From assembly GCF_014333525.1 (NCBI RefSeq), contig NZ_JACSCX010000001.1, positions 806,001 to 870,000 on the forward strand: a stretch of 64,000 nt of DNA, given 5' to 3'. Below are positions 1 through 6,967 of the stretch, piece by piece. The notes below the pieces were generated by a model. The model was given only the letters and a program-made list of their open reading frames with translations. It made no database searches and was not told the DNA's origin. Within the stretch, counting starts at the first letter, position 1; every line of letters begins with the position of its first letter. A program made the position numbers and the translations under genes. This stretch comes from Hymenobacter puniceus. Lineage in GTDB: Bacteria > Bacteroidota > Bacteroidia > Cytophagales > Hymenobacteraceae.

Positions 1-453
1 CAGAAACACCAGCGGCACCTTCGGCAGCTTTTGCTGCATTAGCTGTTCAAAGGCCAGAAACGACTGAAACACCTCCTGCGGCGTGGCCCCGGCATTGATG
101 TCGTTGTCGCCCTCGTAGAGCACCACCTGGCGCGGATTGTAGGCCACCACCAGCTTATCGAAGAAGTGCAGGGCGTCGGGGAAGCGGGAGCCGCCGAAGC
201 CGCGGTTGAGTGCCGGGCGGCCCGGCAAATCCTCGCGCAACGTTGTCCATTTGCGCACCGACGAGCTACCATAGAACAGGATGGGCCGGGCAGGCGGCGG
301 CGTGAGGCTGTCCTGGCGGGCAAAGGCGCGCAACTCGTCGGTCCACTGGGCGGGGTTGAGCGGGGGCACGGCTGCCGACTGCGCCCAGCTAGCCCCCAGT
401 GTTGTCAGCCAGAAGCCACCTATTATCATTACTAGACGCATCAGATACAGCAT
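1..453 (-). CDS. SGNH/GDSL-type hydrolase, 3' end cut by window edge
   Basis: The first 151 codons are present; the gene runs off position 1. The protein begins MLYLMRLVMIIGGFW and has a signal peptide ending near GASWAQS, so it is probably exported. It carries an SGNH hydrolase block I variant, ILFYGSSSVRKW (the nucleophile Ser sits in GSSS rather than GDS), followed by a conserved glycine block NRGFGGS and block III VLYEGDND (G-x-N-D type). These blocks are typical of the GDSL/lysophospholipase L1-like esterase family acting on acyl or acetyl esters. The block V catalytic Asp/His is outside the window. The substrate cannot be inferred. Start at 453; an internal Met at 441 is an alternative. 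Confidence 0.8.
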   Translation of the reverse strand, partial: MLYLMRLVMIIGGFWLTTLGASWAQSAAVPPLNPAQWTDELRAFARQDSLTPPPARPILFYGSSSVRKWTTLREDLPGRPALNRGFGGSRFPDALHFFDKLVVAYNPRQVVLYEGDNDINAGATPQEVFQSFLAFEQLMQQKLPKVPLVFL

Positions 454-581
454 AGGGAAACAGCTAAAGAGGGCCGGGCCTCGCGAAAAACAGGTTGTCA
501 GTAGAAGGTAACGGCAACATGTGGCAGGCTGCACAAATTCTGTTGTATTTGCAGTAGCTAAACTGCCAGGCGGCCTGCCCT

Positions 582-1082
582 ATGCCCATCGAACTCTTCA
601 ACGCCGAGGTGAAACTAGAGAAATTCTCCGGCAAAGGCGGCTGGACGTATGCACCGCTGCCGGCCACGGTGTCGGCCCCCAAGTCATGGTTCAACCAGTT
701 GCGGGTGAGCGGGCAGATTGATGATTTCGTGCTCTACAACGCCAGCCTGATGTCGATGGGCAAGGGCCGGCTGTTTCTGCCGGTGCGCGCCGCTATCCGC
801 AAGCAGCTCGGCAAGGAAGCCGGCGACGTGGTGCAGCTAGTGCTGCTCTGCGCCGACGAGGATGCGCCACTCTCGGTATCGGCCGAGGACTTTGCGGAAT
901 GCCTGGCCGAAGTACCGGCCGCCCTGACCACCTATCAGCAGCTGCCCGCCGCCGACCAGCAAGCCTGGGTGGCGTGGGTAGCCTCCGCCCCTACCGACGA
1001 GCAGAAAGTGGCGCGCGTGGAAATTGCCTGCCAGCGCCTGGCTTACCACAACAGTTCTTCTCGCTGCCTGCCGCTAACCTGA
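582..1082 (+). CDS. DUF1905 / YdeI-OmpD-associated family protein
   Basis: 166 residues. The N-terminal ~95 residues (FSGKGGWTYAPLP, then RVSGQIDDFVLYNASLMSMGKG and LFLPVRAAIRKQLG) match the small beta-barrel DUF1905 domain. The C-terminal half contains TYQQLPAADQQAWVAWVASA followed by a basic helical segment, as in the bacteriocin-protection / OmpD-associated helical domain of the same family. The protein is soluble and lacks a signal peptide. The family is common in Bacteroidota but has no established biochemical role. It is monocistronic; the next gene has its own predicted -7 element at 1186. Confidence 0.8.
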   Translation: MPIELFNAEVKLEKFSGKGGWTYAPLPATVSAPKSWFNQLRVSGQIDDFVLYNASLMSMGKGRLFLPVRAAIRKQLGKEAGDVVQLVLLCADEDAPLSVSAEDFAECLAEVPAALTTYQQLPAADQQAWVAWVASAPTDEQKVARVEIACQRLAYHNSSSRCLPLT

Positions 1083-1185
1083 CCCTCCCCCGTAGGGTGC
1101 GGTGCCTGCCCCCGCCCGCCGTTGCCCGAACGATTATCCCAACGGCATACCCTGGCGGCTATGAGCGGCCCGCGGCTGAACGGCG

Positions 1186-1193
1186 TAGCTTTG
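1186..1193 (+). promoter_or_regulatory. -7 promoter element TAGCTTTG before the ABC ATPase gene
   Basis: Exact match to the Bacteroidota -7 consensus TAnnTTTG, 44 nt before the chosen ATG at 1238 and 23 nt before the alternative ATG at 1217. No clear TTG -33 box is seen at the usual distance. Confidence 0.5.
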
Positions 1194-1237
1194 CGGGGCG
1201 GGCAGAGGTTGCCCGCATGGTTAGTTGGCGGGTACTT

Positions 1238-2215
1238 ATGAGCTTATTGCAGGTTGCGGGAATATCGGTGCAGGAAAGCAGCCACACGGCGCTGCAGGAT
1301 GTCAGCTTCTCGCTGTCGGAAGGACGGCGGCTGGCCATTGCGGGTGAAACTGGGGCCGGCAAAAGCACCCTGCTCCAGGTGATTGCCGGGCTGGTGCAGC
1401 CCACGGCCGGTACGGTCACGTTTGATGGGCGCCGCGTGCGCGGGCCCCACGACGTGCTGATTCCGGGGCATCCGGGCGTGGCGTATCTGTCGCAGCATTC
1501 GGAGCTGCCGCACTCGTTGCGGGTGGAGCAGGTGCTCCGCTACGCCAGCAAGCTGGCCGTGGAAGAAGCCGAGGCGCTGTACGATTTGTGCCGCATCCGG
1601 CATCTGCTGGCGCGCCGCACCGACCAGCTTTCTGGCGGTGAGAAGCAGCGGGTGGCGCTGGCCCGGCTGCTGCTGGGGTCGCCGCGGCTGTTACTGCTGG
1701 ATGAGCCGTTTTCCAACCTCGACCGCGCCCACAAGCAGCTGCTCAAAGCCGTAATTGAGGATATCGGGGCCGAGCTGGGCATCACCTGCATGCTCGTTTC
1801 GCACGACCCTACCGACACGCTGGCCTGGGCCGAGGAGCTGCTGGTGCTGCAGGCGGGCCGGCTGGTACAGCAAGGTTCGCCCCAACAGGTGTATCAGCAG
1901 CCCGCCAACGAGTACACGGCCGGGCTGTTCGGCGACTACAACCTGCTGACCGGGGCGCTGGCTACGGCGCTGGCGCAGCAGGCCAGCCTGAAACTCCGCC
2001 GCAAACCGCTATTGGTGCGGCCCGAGGCCCTGCAGCTCAACCCGGATGCGCCGGGACTAGCCGGCACCGTGCGGGCCGTACGGTTTGTGGGCAGCTACTC
2101 CGAAGTGGACGTAGCCCTCAAAGGCGGCCAACTGACGGTGAAAACGGCCGCGCCCACTGTAGCGCCCGGCGAGGCCGTGACGGTGGCGGCTACGGCGGCG
2201 TGGTATCTTGGGTAG
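1238..2215 (+). CDS. ABC transporter ATP-binding protein with C-terminal TOBE-like domain (orphan)
   Basis: 325 residues from ATG 1238. Walker A GETGAGKST at 37-45, Q-loop near Q86 (YLSQHSE), signature LSGGE at 131-135, Walker B LLLLDEPF at 151-158 and an H-loop in LVSHDPTD. The last ~70 residues (LLVRPEALQLNP then GTVRAVRFVGSYSEVDVALKG) resemble the TOBE domain of iron, molybdate or polyamine importers of the FbpC/PotA type. No permease or binding protein lies nearby, so the substrate is unknown. An in-frame ATG at 1217 adds seven residues; a longer frame back to 899 overlaps the previous gene and is not needed. Confidence 0.85.
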   Translation: MSLLQVAGISVQESSHTALQDVSFSLSEGRRLAIAGETGAGKSTLLQVIAGLVQPTAGTVTFDGRRVRGPHDVLIPGHPGVAYLSQHSELPHSLRVEQVLRYASKLAVEEAEALYDLCRIRHLLARRTDQLSGGEKQRVALARLLLGSPRLLLLDEPFSNLDRAHKQLLKAVIEDIGAELGITCMLVSHDPTDTLAWAEELLVLQAGRLVQQGSPQQVYQQPANEYTAGLFGDYNLLTGALATALAQQASLKLRRKPLLVRPEALQLNPDAPGLAGTVRAVRFVGSYSEVDVALKGGQLTVKTAAPTVAPGEAVTVAATAAWYLG

Positions 2216-2218
2216 CGG

Positions 2219-2305
2219 CGCGACACTTCGCGTCTCGTCGTTGAACGGCCGGAACCGTGCCATACTGCCCAGGCGGCGCGGACGACGCGACGCGAATACG
2301 CGTCA
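2219..2305. repeat. Imperfect palindrome between convergent genes
   Basis: Arms around 2221-2240 (CGACACTTCGCGTCTCGTCG) and 2283-2304 are inverted copies with a few mismatches. It lies in the gap between two convergent genes, so it could act as a bidirectional terminator or be a dispersed intergenic repeat built on the GACGCGAAGTGTCGCG motif. Confidence 0.5.
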
Positions 2306-2333
2306 CTACACTGGTGAGGTTGGAGTGCTTATA

Positions 2334-2834
2334 TCAGTTCAGTTCTGGTACCGGCCGCCGCCAGGTAAACAGGAACGGCAGGCATCCTACTAGCAACAAT
2401 ACAGAGCCGACAATACCCAAGCGGGTAGCCAGCGGCCACACTTCAAATGGCGACCGAAGATATGCCAAGCCACTTTTGACGACCTCGATTTCATAGCAAT
2501 GCGTCCGGGAGGTGAGTATGGCAAGTACAAACAGCGCAACGGGAAGCAGCTTGCTTTCCCGCCTGTGCCATACCACCAGGGCCGACAGCATGCACCCACC
2601 CAGAATAGCCAGGAACCATGCATATAAAGGCGCGGCAATCAGTCCGCCTATATCTGTTGCCCTGAACACCTGGGGCGAGTTCTCTAGGGCCCGCATTCCT
2701 CCTCGTTCATATAGTGTCAATAGCTCGGCATAGGGAATCAATGCCAGCTGCCGCGCACCAAGGATGAATAAGGATATGGATAGAAAGTGCAGGAACAGTA
2801 AACGCCAGTTGATACGTGACAGCTGAATTGGCAT
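2334..2834 (-). CDS. Hypothetical four-helix membrane protein
   Basis: 166 residues, not recognised. Four hydrophobic stretches fit membrane helices at about 10-30, 62-88, 94-109 and 137-160; the protein ends with a short basic tail (TWRRPVPELN). There is no catalytic motif. Codon and base use match the genome. It is convergent with the ABC ATPase gene and has no obvious partner; the M50 protease gene lies upstream on the same strand but 260 bp away. Confidence 0.6.
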   Translation of the reverse strand: MPIQLSRINWRLLFLHFLSISLFILGARQLALIPYAELLTLYERGGMRALENSPQVFRATDIGGLIAAPLYAWFLAILGGCMLSALVVWHRRESKLLPVALFVLAILTSRTHCYEIEVVKSGLAYLRSPFEVWPLATRLGIVGSVLLLVGCLPFLFTWRRPVPELN

Positions 2835-2981
2835 AAGTCAGGATAGATGGGCTTACTTCCGCGAAGAAATTGATTACTGAACAAATACTCTTGAGTTGAA
2901 TACCATCATAGAAAATGCAGTAAGTACCCCTACCTCACTGCGCATCAAAAATCACCGCACCCTGCGCGACGTGGAGCGGCA

Positions 2982-3090
2982 CTACCTAATGCCGCGAATG
3001 GTGTTCATCAGTTCCAACGGCCACGGTATATCCACGGAGTTCGTGCGCTGCACGATACCGTCGCGGCCGGTCTGCAGTTGGTTTAGTAGT
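2982..3090 (-). pseudogene. Possible 3' coding remnant or frameshifted tail downstream of the M50 gene
   Basis: Just after the stop of the M50 gene, another minus-strand frame is open for about 36 codons and reads like coding sequence: HALLNQLQTGRDGIVQ, then RTNSVDIPWPLELMNTIRG, ending at a TAG (2982-2984). It has no start codon, and its frame differs from that of the protease. It may be the decayed end of another gene or an alternative C-terminus reached by a frameshift. I do not recognise the family. Confidence 0.2.
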
Positions 3091-3096
3091 GCATGG

Positions 3097-4344
3097 CTAC
3101 CTGCTGTGCGCCGTCAGGTGCGGCTCAGCTTCAGGTGAAGCCGACTGGGAAACGGCTGGATAAGCTGGCTCTGCCGCAGACGCGGTGTGCCGTTCGGCAA
3201 TGCGCCGGCGAATATCAGCAATGCAGTCCTGAGTGTATTCCCTACTGCCGGCTTCGGTCATGAGGGCTGCTTTGGCTTCGGCTAGCGCCAGTAGGTGCAG
3301 GGCCTGCTCATCGTGGTGCAGACTGAACGCCACAGCGGCCCGCACGAAATAAGAATCCTCCGGCGGCAATGGCTGTATTTGTTCGGCACGCGTCAGCCAA
3401 TGCTGCGCATCGGCGGCAACAGCGTTGTGGACGCCTGCAACGTATGCCGCCTGGCAAAACAAGAGTTGCTGAACAGGAGCCGAGGCAATATGCTTACAGT
3501 CCAGTGCCGCATTCAGGTGAAAACGCCCCTGCGTCAGGTCATGCACGTCGAAGTAGTAGCTGTAAGCGTATAGGTGCGCCAGGCAGTCTGCTTCCGTGTT
3601 CGTGGTGCTGCCCAGCAGCTTCGGCAGCCATGCCGGATTCCAGTCGCGGGGCCGCTGGCCTTGATAGGTGGCATCATGAATCCGGAGAAGCGCGTAACTG
3701 CGTGCCGCAGCCGGGGTCCGGAGTAAGAGCTGCAGTATTTTGGCGCCATCGGTGGTGAGGGTGAGCGGCAGCAGGTTCATCACGCCCAGACACACCGAGA
3801 TGCACCCAAAGCTACCCAGCAACAGCCCCAGCATAAATACTGGCAGAGAGACACCCTGGCTGAGCAGGTAAATCAGTTTCATTTTTTCGCTGACCAGGAG
3901 TGCCACGCCGCCAGTCAGGAGGTTGAGTAACGGGCCCGCGCTTAGAAAGATGCTGTGGCGCAGCCGAAACCGGTGGAAGCGGGAAGGCACCGAGACAACA
4001 AAGCCCCAAGCATTATTTCGGGTTCGGGCCAGCCGGGCGCGCCATTTGCTGCCGTGCCGCTCCACTCGCAGCCATAGCACACTATATATCAAGCAGTAGT
4101 AGCCCATGAAGTGGCCTGCCACCCAATGCCCGAACTCATGCACCGTTATGCTCAGCACCAAGGCCGGCACTATAACAGTAAACGGCAGCAAGGCATCAAA
4201 CCCCGTTAGTCCGGCCCGCTGTATTTCGTGGGATACTGCTACAAACCAGTCGGGTAGCCACTGCAAAATACAATACATGACAGCAAACGACACCACATAG
4301 CTCCAAACCCGCTGCGTTGCCCAAGAAGACGACTCTACACGCAT
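3097..4344 (-). CDS. M50-family (site-2 protease type) membrane metalloprotease with helical C-terminal extension
   Basis: 415 residues. Zinc-binding HEFGH is at residues 69-73 inside a hydrophobic segment. A second motif, GVMNLLPLTLTTDG (N190, D199-G200), corresponds to the NPxxDG/LDG element that supplies the third metal ligand in site-2 proteases. Hydrophobic helices are near 13-33, 52-75, 80-92, 130-150 and 155-205. Residues ~210-385 form a soluble, helix-rich region with repeated Ala/Leu/His patterns that could be TPR-like. Site-2 proteases cut transmembrane segments of anti-sigma factors or signal peptides; no such partner is adjacent. The active-site motifs are secure, the substrate is not known. 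Confidence 0.8.
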   Translation of the reverse strand: MRVESSSWATQRVWSYVVSFAVMYCILQWLPDWFVAVSHEIQRAGLTGFDALLPFTVIVPALVLSITVHEFGHWVAGHFMGYYCLIYSVLWLRVERHGSKWRARLARTRNNAWGFVVSVPSRFHRFRLRHSIFLSAGPLLNLLTGGVALLVSEKMKLIYLLSQGVSLPVFMLGLLLGSFGCISVCLGVMNLLPLTLTTDGAKILQLLLRTPAAARSYALLRIHDATYQGQRPRDWNPAWLPKLLGSTTNTEADCLAHLYAYSYYFDVHDLTQGRFHLNAALDCKHIASAPVQQLLFCQAAYVAGVHNAVAADAQHWLTRAEQIQPLPPEDSYFVRAAVAFSLHHDEQALHLLALAEAKAALMTEAGSREYTQDCIADIRRRIAERHTASAAEPAYPAVSQSASPEAEPHLTAHSR

Positions 4345-4830
4345 ATAAAACTTTATCTAACAACTGCCAACCAGCAGCATAGCAGCAGCAATGTACTGCC
4401 CACCTTGGCTGAAGTCCAAAACAGACTCCTGCGCCAACTGGTGACCCGGCAGCGGCAACTGGCCACGGCATCACCAGTCAACTCCTTTGGCCGGACAGAT
4501 GAGGCGGTGGCGGGCGGCACCCGCTAAGCAGGGCGGCAAGTATGCTGCCCCCGTGACAAGGGCCGCTGCCCAGGTGACAACGCCTAGTGGCGGGCTGACG
4601 AGCCGTGCTAACCGGGTGGCATCCGCTGGTAACGGTGTCGCAACGCCCTCAGCCCGCCGCAGAGGCTTCAGCAGCGGCGCGACTGTCCATATGCGGGAGT
4701 ATTGATAAGGATGCGGGTGGCTTTGAGCGAGTGGGGTAAATGGTGTGGTCCCGACTTGCTGCGTTGCATTAGATGATGTACAATCCAATTGTTATAGCTA
4801 AGGGAATGTTTCAGGTTCTCGTCGGCAGGA
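4345..4830. other. 486-bp intergenic region with no convincing gene
   Basis: Both strands hold short open frames but none with good coding character. A plus-strand frame ending at TAA 4525-4527 reads LPTLAEVQNRLLRQLVTRQR and then runs out; it vaguely recalls the helical linker of IS110-type transposases and might be a remnant, though this is weak. A 105-codon minus-strand frame (4471-4788) has low-complexity content and is not called. This is the boundary between GC-rich DNA and the AT-rich gene block that follows. Confidence 0.4.
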
Positions 4831-5601
4831 CTAAATACTGTATTTCTTGACTATATTTAGTATTATATCTTCAATAAAATCAATTGCTTTTGTTTCTATT
4901 ATTTTTATTGCAGATGGATGAGCAGCAGAGTTTCTGATTCCTAATTTTGCATCTAATATCTTTTTAATATCATGTGTAATGATATTCGCTGAACGACACA
5001 TATCTAAAAATTTACCTTCTGGAATTTCACTAAAATCATCTTTAGTATTTACTTTTCTTATTTTTATAAATTTATCTGTGCTTTGAGAAAGAATATCGTT
5101 GAATTCAGTTAGTTTATTTTTTAATATACATTTTTGCATATGGTCAACACCTAACGTCCAAGTCATAATAATAGCTGCTCTGTATGCCTGTACTTCAAAG
5201 CACTTAACAGCTTCTTCGAAGAAGTCACTTTCCATTTCATTGTCGAGGCTACTCAATAGCTCTCTTATATCCTTATTTGCTACTGCTTTAGGAGTGTTAT
5301 TGCCAATTTTAGCAGAAATTTTTTCTTCAAAATTTCTGCTTATTTGATAATTTGTCTTTGTTCTAATGTACTTAGAGGTTAGCGCTTGTTTTGCTGTCTT
5401 CGCAGTGTTCCTAGTAAGATAAGTGCCAATACTGGAGTGTGGTCTTAACCTCAAGCACTCAAAACATTTTTGAATGTCTCTCGGCATAAAGCCAGCCGCA
5501 CTGTTAGATACATGTAGAAAGTAAGCAAAAAAATCTACTTGGTCGCTTGCATAAAGAGTGTAAAATTGATCTATACTCTTTATGTATTCCTCAATTACCA
5601 T
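4831..5601 (-). CDS. HEPN-domain protein with N-terminal winged-helix-like domain (AT-rich island, gene 3)
   Basis: 256 residues, last gene of a three-gene AT-rich operon. The N-terminal ~90 residues (VDFFAYFLHVSN, RDIQKCFECLRL, SKYIRTKTNYQIS) have the pattern of a small winged-helix domain also seen in the upstream gene. The C-terminal ~130 residues are helical and end with RNSAAH (R223, N224, H228), which fits the Rx4-6H motif of HEPN ribonucleases; upstream helices include EEAVKCFEVQAYRAAIIM. HEPN proteins commonly cut RNA as toxins or phage-defence effectors, so an effector role is inferred, not shown. It starts 13 bp after the stop of the preceding gene. Base composition is far below that of the neighbours. 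Confidence 0.65.
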   Translation of the reverse strand: MVIEEYIKSIDQFYTLYASDQVDFFAYFLHVSNSAAGFMPRDIQKCFECLRLRPHSSIGTYLTRNTAKTAKQALTSKYIRTKTNYQISRNFEEKISAKIGNNTPKAVANKDIRELLSSLDNEMESDFFEEAVKCFEVQAYRAAIIMTWTLGVDHMQKCILKNKLTEFNDILSQSTDKFIKIRKVNTKDDFSEIPEGKFLDMCRSANIITHDIKKILDAKLGIRNSAAHPSAIKIIETKAIDFIEDIILNIVKKYSI

Positions 5602-5614
5602 ACAGTGTTTGCTA

Positions 5615-6013
5615 TTATTTGAATTTAAGCTTTTGTTCCAAATGATTAATGCCTGCTGTTGTTAGCTTATAATTATTACCCTCCTTTATCAAATAGCCTT
5701 TCACATTTATAGTCTCAGATAAGCTTTGAACAAGTGCTTCAGGAGTCTTAGGTATTAGATCTTTTAACGTTCGATAGCAGGTAAATATATGATCGACACT
5801 TATTTCATCATGCTTCAAAATCTCTTGCATGTAATAAGTAAATATTAAATTTCTGTCGTATGCAGATAATGACTTATGCTGTTGGAAAAAATCACTCAGA
5901 ATTACTTTGTCTTTGGGGTAAAGATCCAAGTCTGATATCAACTTATAATCCGCTGTATTCTTTCTAATCTTGTTCGAATCTGAAGTAGATTCTTTTTTTG
6001 TTTCTCGCGGCAT
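5615..6013 (-). CDS. Small winged-helix-like protein (AT-rich island, gene 2)
   Basis: 132 residues. A charged N-terminus (MPRETKKESTSDSNK) precedes one domain, residues ~28-128: helices in SAYDRNLIFTYYMQEIL and SVDHIFTCYRTLKDL, then ALVQSLSETINVKGYLI and a wing-like NYKLTTAGINHLEQKL. The layout parallels the N-terminus of the HEPN protein and suggests a nucleic-acid or protein-recognition winged helix. No enzyme motif is visible. The gene overlaps the upstream zinc-ribbon gene by 50 bp and is followed 13 bp later by the HEPN gene, so the three are almost certainly co-transcribed. Confidence 0.6.
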   Translation of the reverse strand: MPRETKKESTSDSNKIRKNTADYKLISDLDLYPKDKVILSDFFQQHKSLSAYDRNLIFTYYMQEILKHDEISVDHIFTCYRTLKDLIPKTPEALVQSLSETINVKGYLIKEGNNYKLTTAGINHLEQKLKFK

Positions 6014-6824
6014 TATTTAAATCCCAAGTATTTTCAATTGAATCGTCTAGTACCTCCTTTAGAAAAATAGATGTCAAGTCATTACCAGGTTTGATAAGGC
6101 TAATATTGTCGTCTTGGCTATGATAAAAATCCTTATTATTTCCTTTTATCCATGAACCCCAATGGCTGTCATGAATATTGAGCTTAGTTAGAAATGATAC
6201 TAAATCTGCCTTTGCAACCTGATCTGATTTGTTTAATTTATAGTATGATAGCAGTAGATATGTAAGTCTCTGAGCAAAGTCTAATTTGCCTTTAGCTTTT
6301 AGCCTTGTTTCGCTTAGAATTATCTCGCCATTTATAATGGAGAATATATTTCTTATTGGATGTTCGGCATTAGTTACATCTTCTGCTTTAACATCTTCTT
6401 GTATAGATGGAAGTTTGTTTATGATATCTTCTGTTTGTGAAATGTTATTATTAAACAAACTACCTTGTGCCTCGAAATCTGAACTGGATTTTTTGCTATT
6501 TGCACGTGGTATATTAAGGCTACGGCCTGCTAAAACTATTCCTAAAGCATGCCCTAAATTATTTCCTACCTCATCAGAAAATACAGCCTTAAATCTTCTG
6601 TGTCTTGGGCCTTCGTCGAATTCAAAAACATTGTGATTAAGAGGAATAGCTTCTGTGCTATCAACTTGGCTTTCTATTTTAGTTCCACAGTATATACATG
6701 CTTTAGCATCCTTCTCTAGTGGCTCCTTGCATCCTACACACCTCACACTGCTGCCACATTGTGAGCAGAAATGAGCTTTAGTAGGTAACTGAGTAGGGCA
6801 GAAAGGGCATTCGATGTAATCCAT
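5964..6824 (-). CDS. Tandem zinc-ribbon protein with C-terminal winged-helix-like domain (AT-rich island, gene 1)
   Basis: 286 residues from ATG 6824 (19 further in-frame residues lie upstream but precede the conserved zinc region). Two zinc ribbons occupy residues 6-46: C6-x2-C9 with C20-x2-C23, then C29-x2-C32 with C43-x2-C46. A variable, Ser/Asn-rich linker follows. Residues ~180-262 (DFAQRLTYLLLSYYKL, KADLVSFLTKLNIHDSHWG, NISLIKPGND) form a helix-helix-strand pattern like a winged helix. Zinc ribbons plus winged helices suggest a sensing or scaffold role for DNA, RNA or a protein partner. It is the first gene of the operon; no catalytic motif is visible. The function is inferred only from domains and from the HEPN neighbour. 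Confidence 0.6.
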   Translation of the reverse strand: MDYIECPFCPTQLPTKAHFCSQCGSSVRCVGCKEPLEKDAKACIYCGTKIESQVDSTEAIPLNHNVFEFDEGPRHRRFKAVFSDEVGNNLGHALGIVLAGRSLNIPRANSKKSSSDFEAQGSLFNNNISQTEDIINKLPSIQEDVKAEDVTNAEHPIRNIFSIINGEIILSETRLKAKGKLDFAQRLTYLLLSYYKLNKSDQVAKADLVSFLTKLNIHDSHWGSWIKGNNKDFYHSQDDNISLIKPGNDLTSIFLKEVLDDSIENTWDLNNAARNKKRIYFRFEQD

Positions 6825-6895
6825 TCTTTTGTTGTAAGTAACGGTGATAGAATGATCAAAGCGCAATGTCAAACATAGCAAAGTTTTTATACAAT

Positions 6896-6958
6896 AACTT
6901 ATTTAAAGCCAAAAAGGCAACTCCTGCCAAGAGTTGCCTTTTTGGCTTTAAATAAGTT
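6896..6958 (-). terminator. Perfect 28-bp inverted repeat, probable mfd terminator
   Basis: Arms 6896-6923 and 6931-6958 are exact reverse complements around a 7-nt loop. The stem has a GC-rich top (GGCAACTC) and AT-rich flanks containing T and A runs, so it would work as an intrinsic terminator in either direction. It lies 10 bp after the mfd stop codon and 72 bp before the AT-rich operon, insulating the two. Confidence 0.85.
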
Positions 6959-6967
6959 CACAATGAC

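Noticed and set aside
899..1237. N-terminal extension of the ABC ATPase to 899
   Set aside because: It overlaps the DUF1905 gene and has Arg/Pro-rich sequence without ABC similarity; the promoter element at 1186 lies inside it.
4384..4527. IS110 transposase remnant
   Set aside because: Only a short helical peptide resembles that family; no catalytic DEDD motif or ends.
4471..4788. 105-codon minus-strand frame near the AT-rich block
   Set aside because: No recognised family, unusual low-complexity composition, overlaps other weak frames on both strands. Left as part of an intergenic region.
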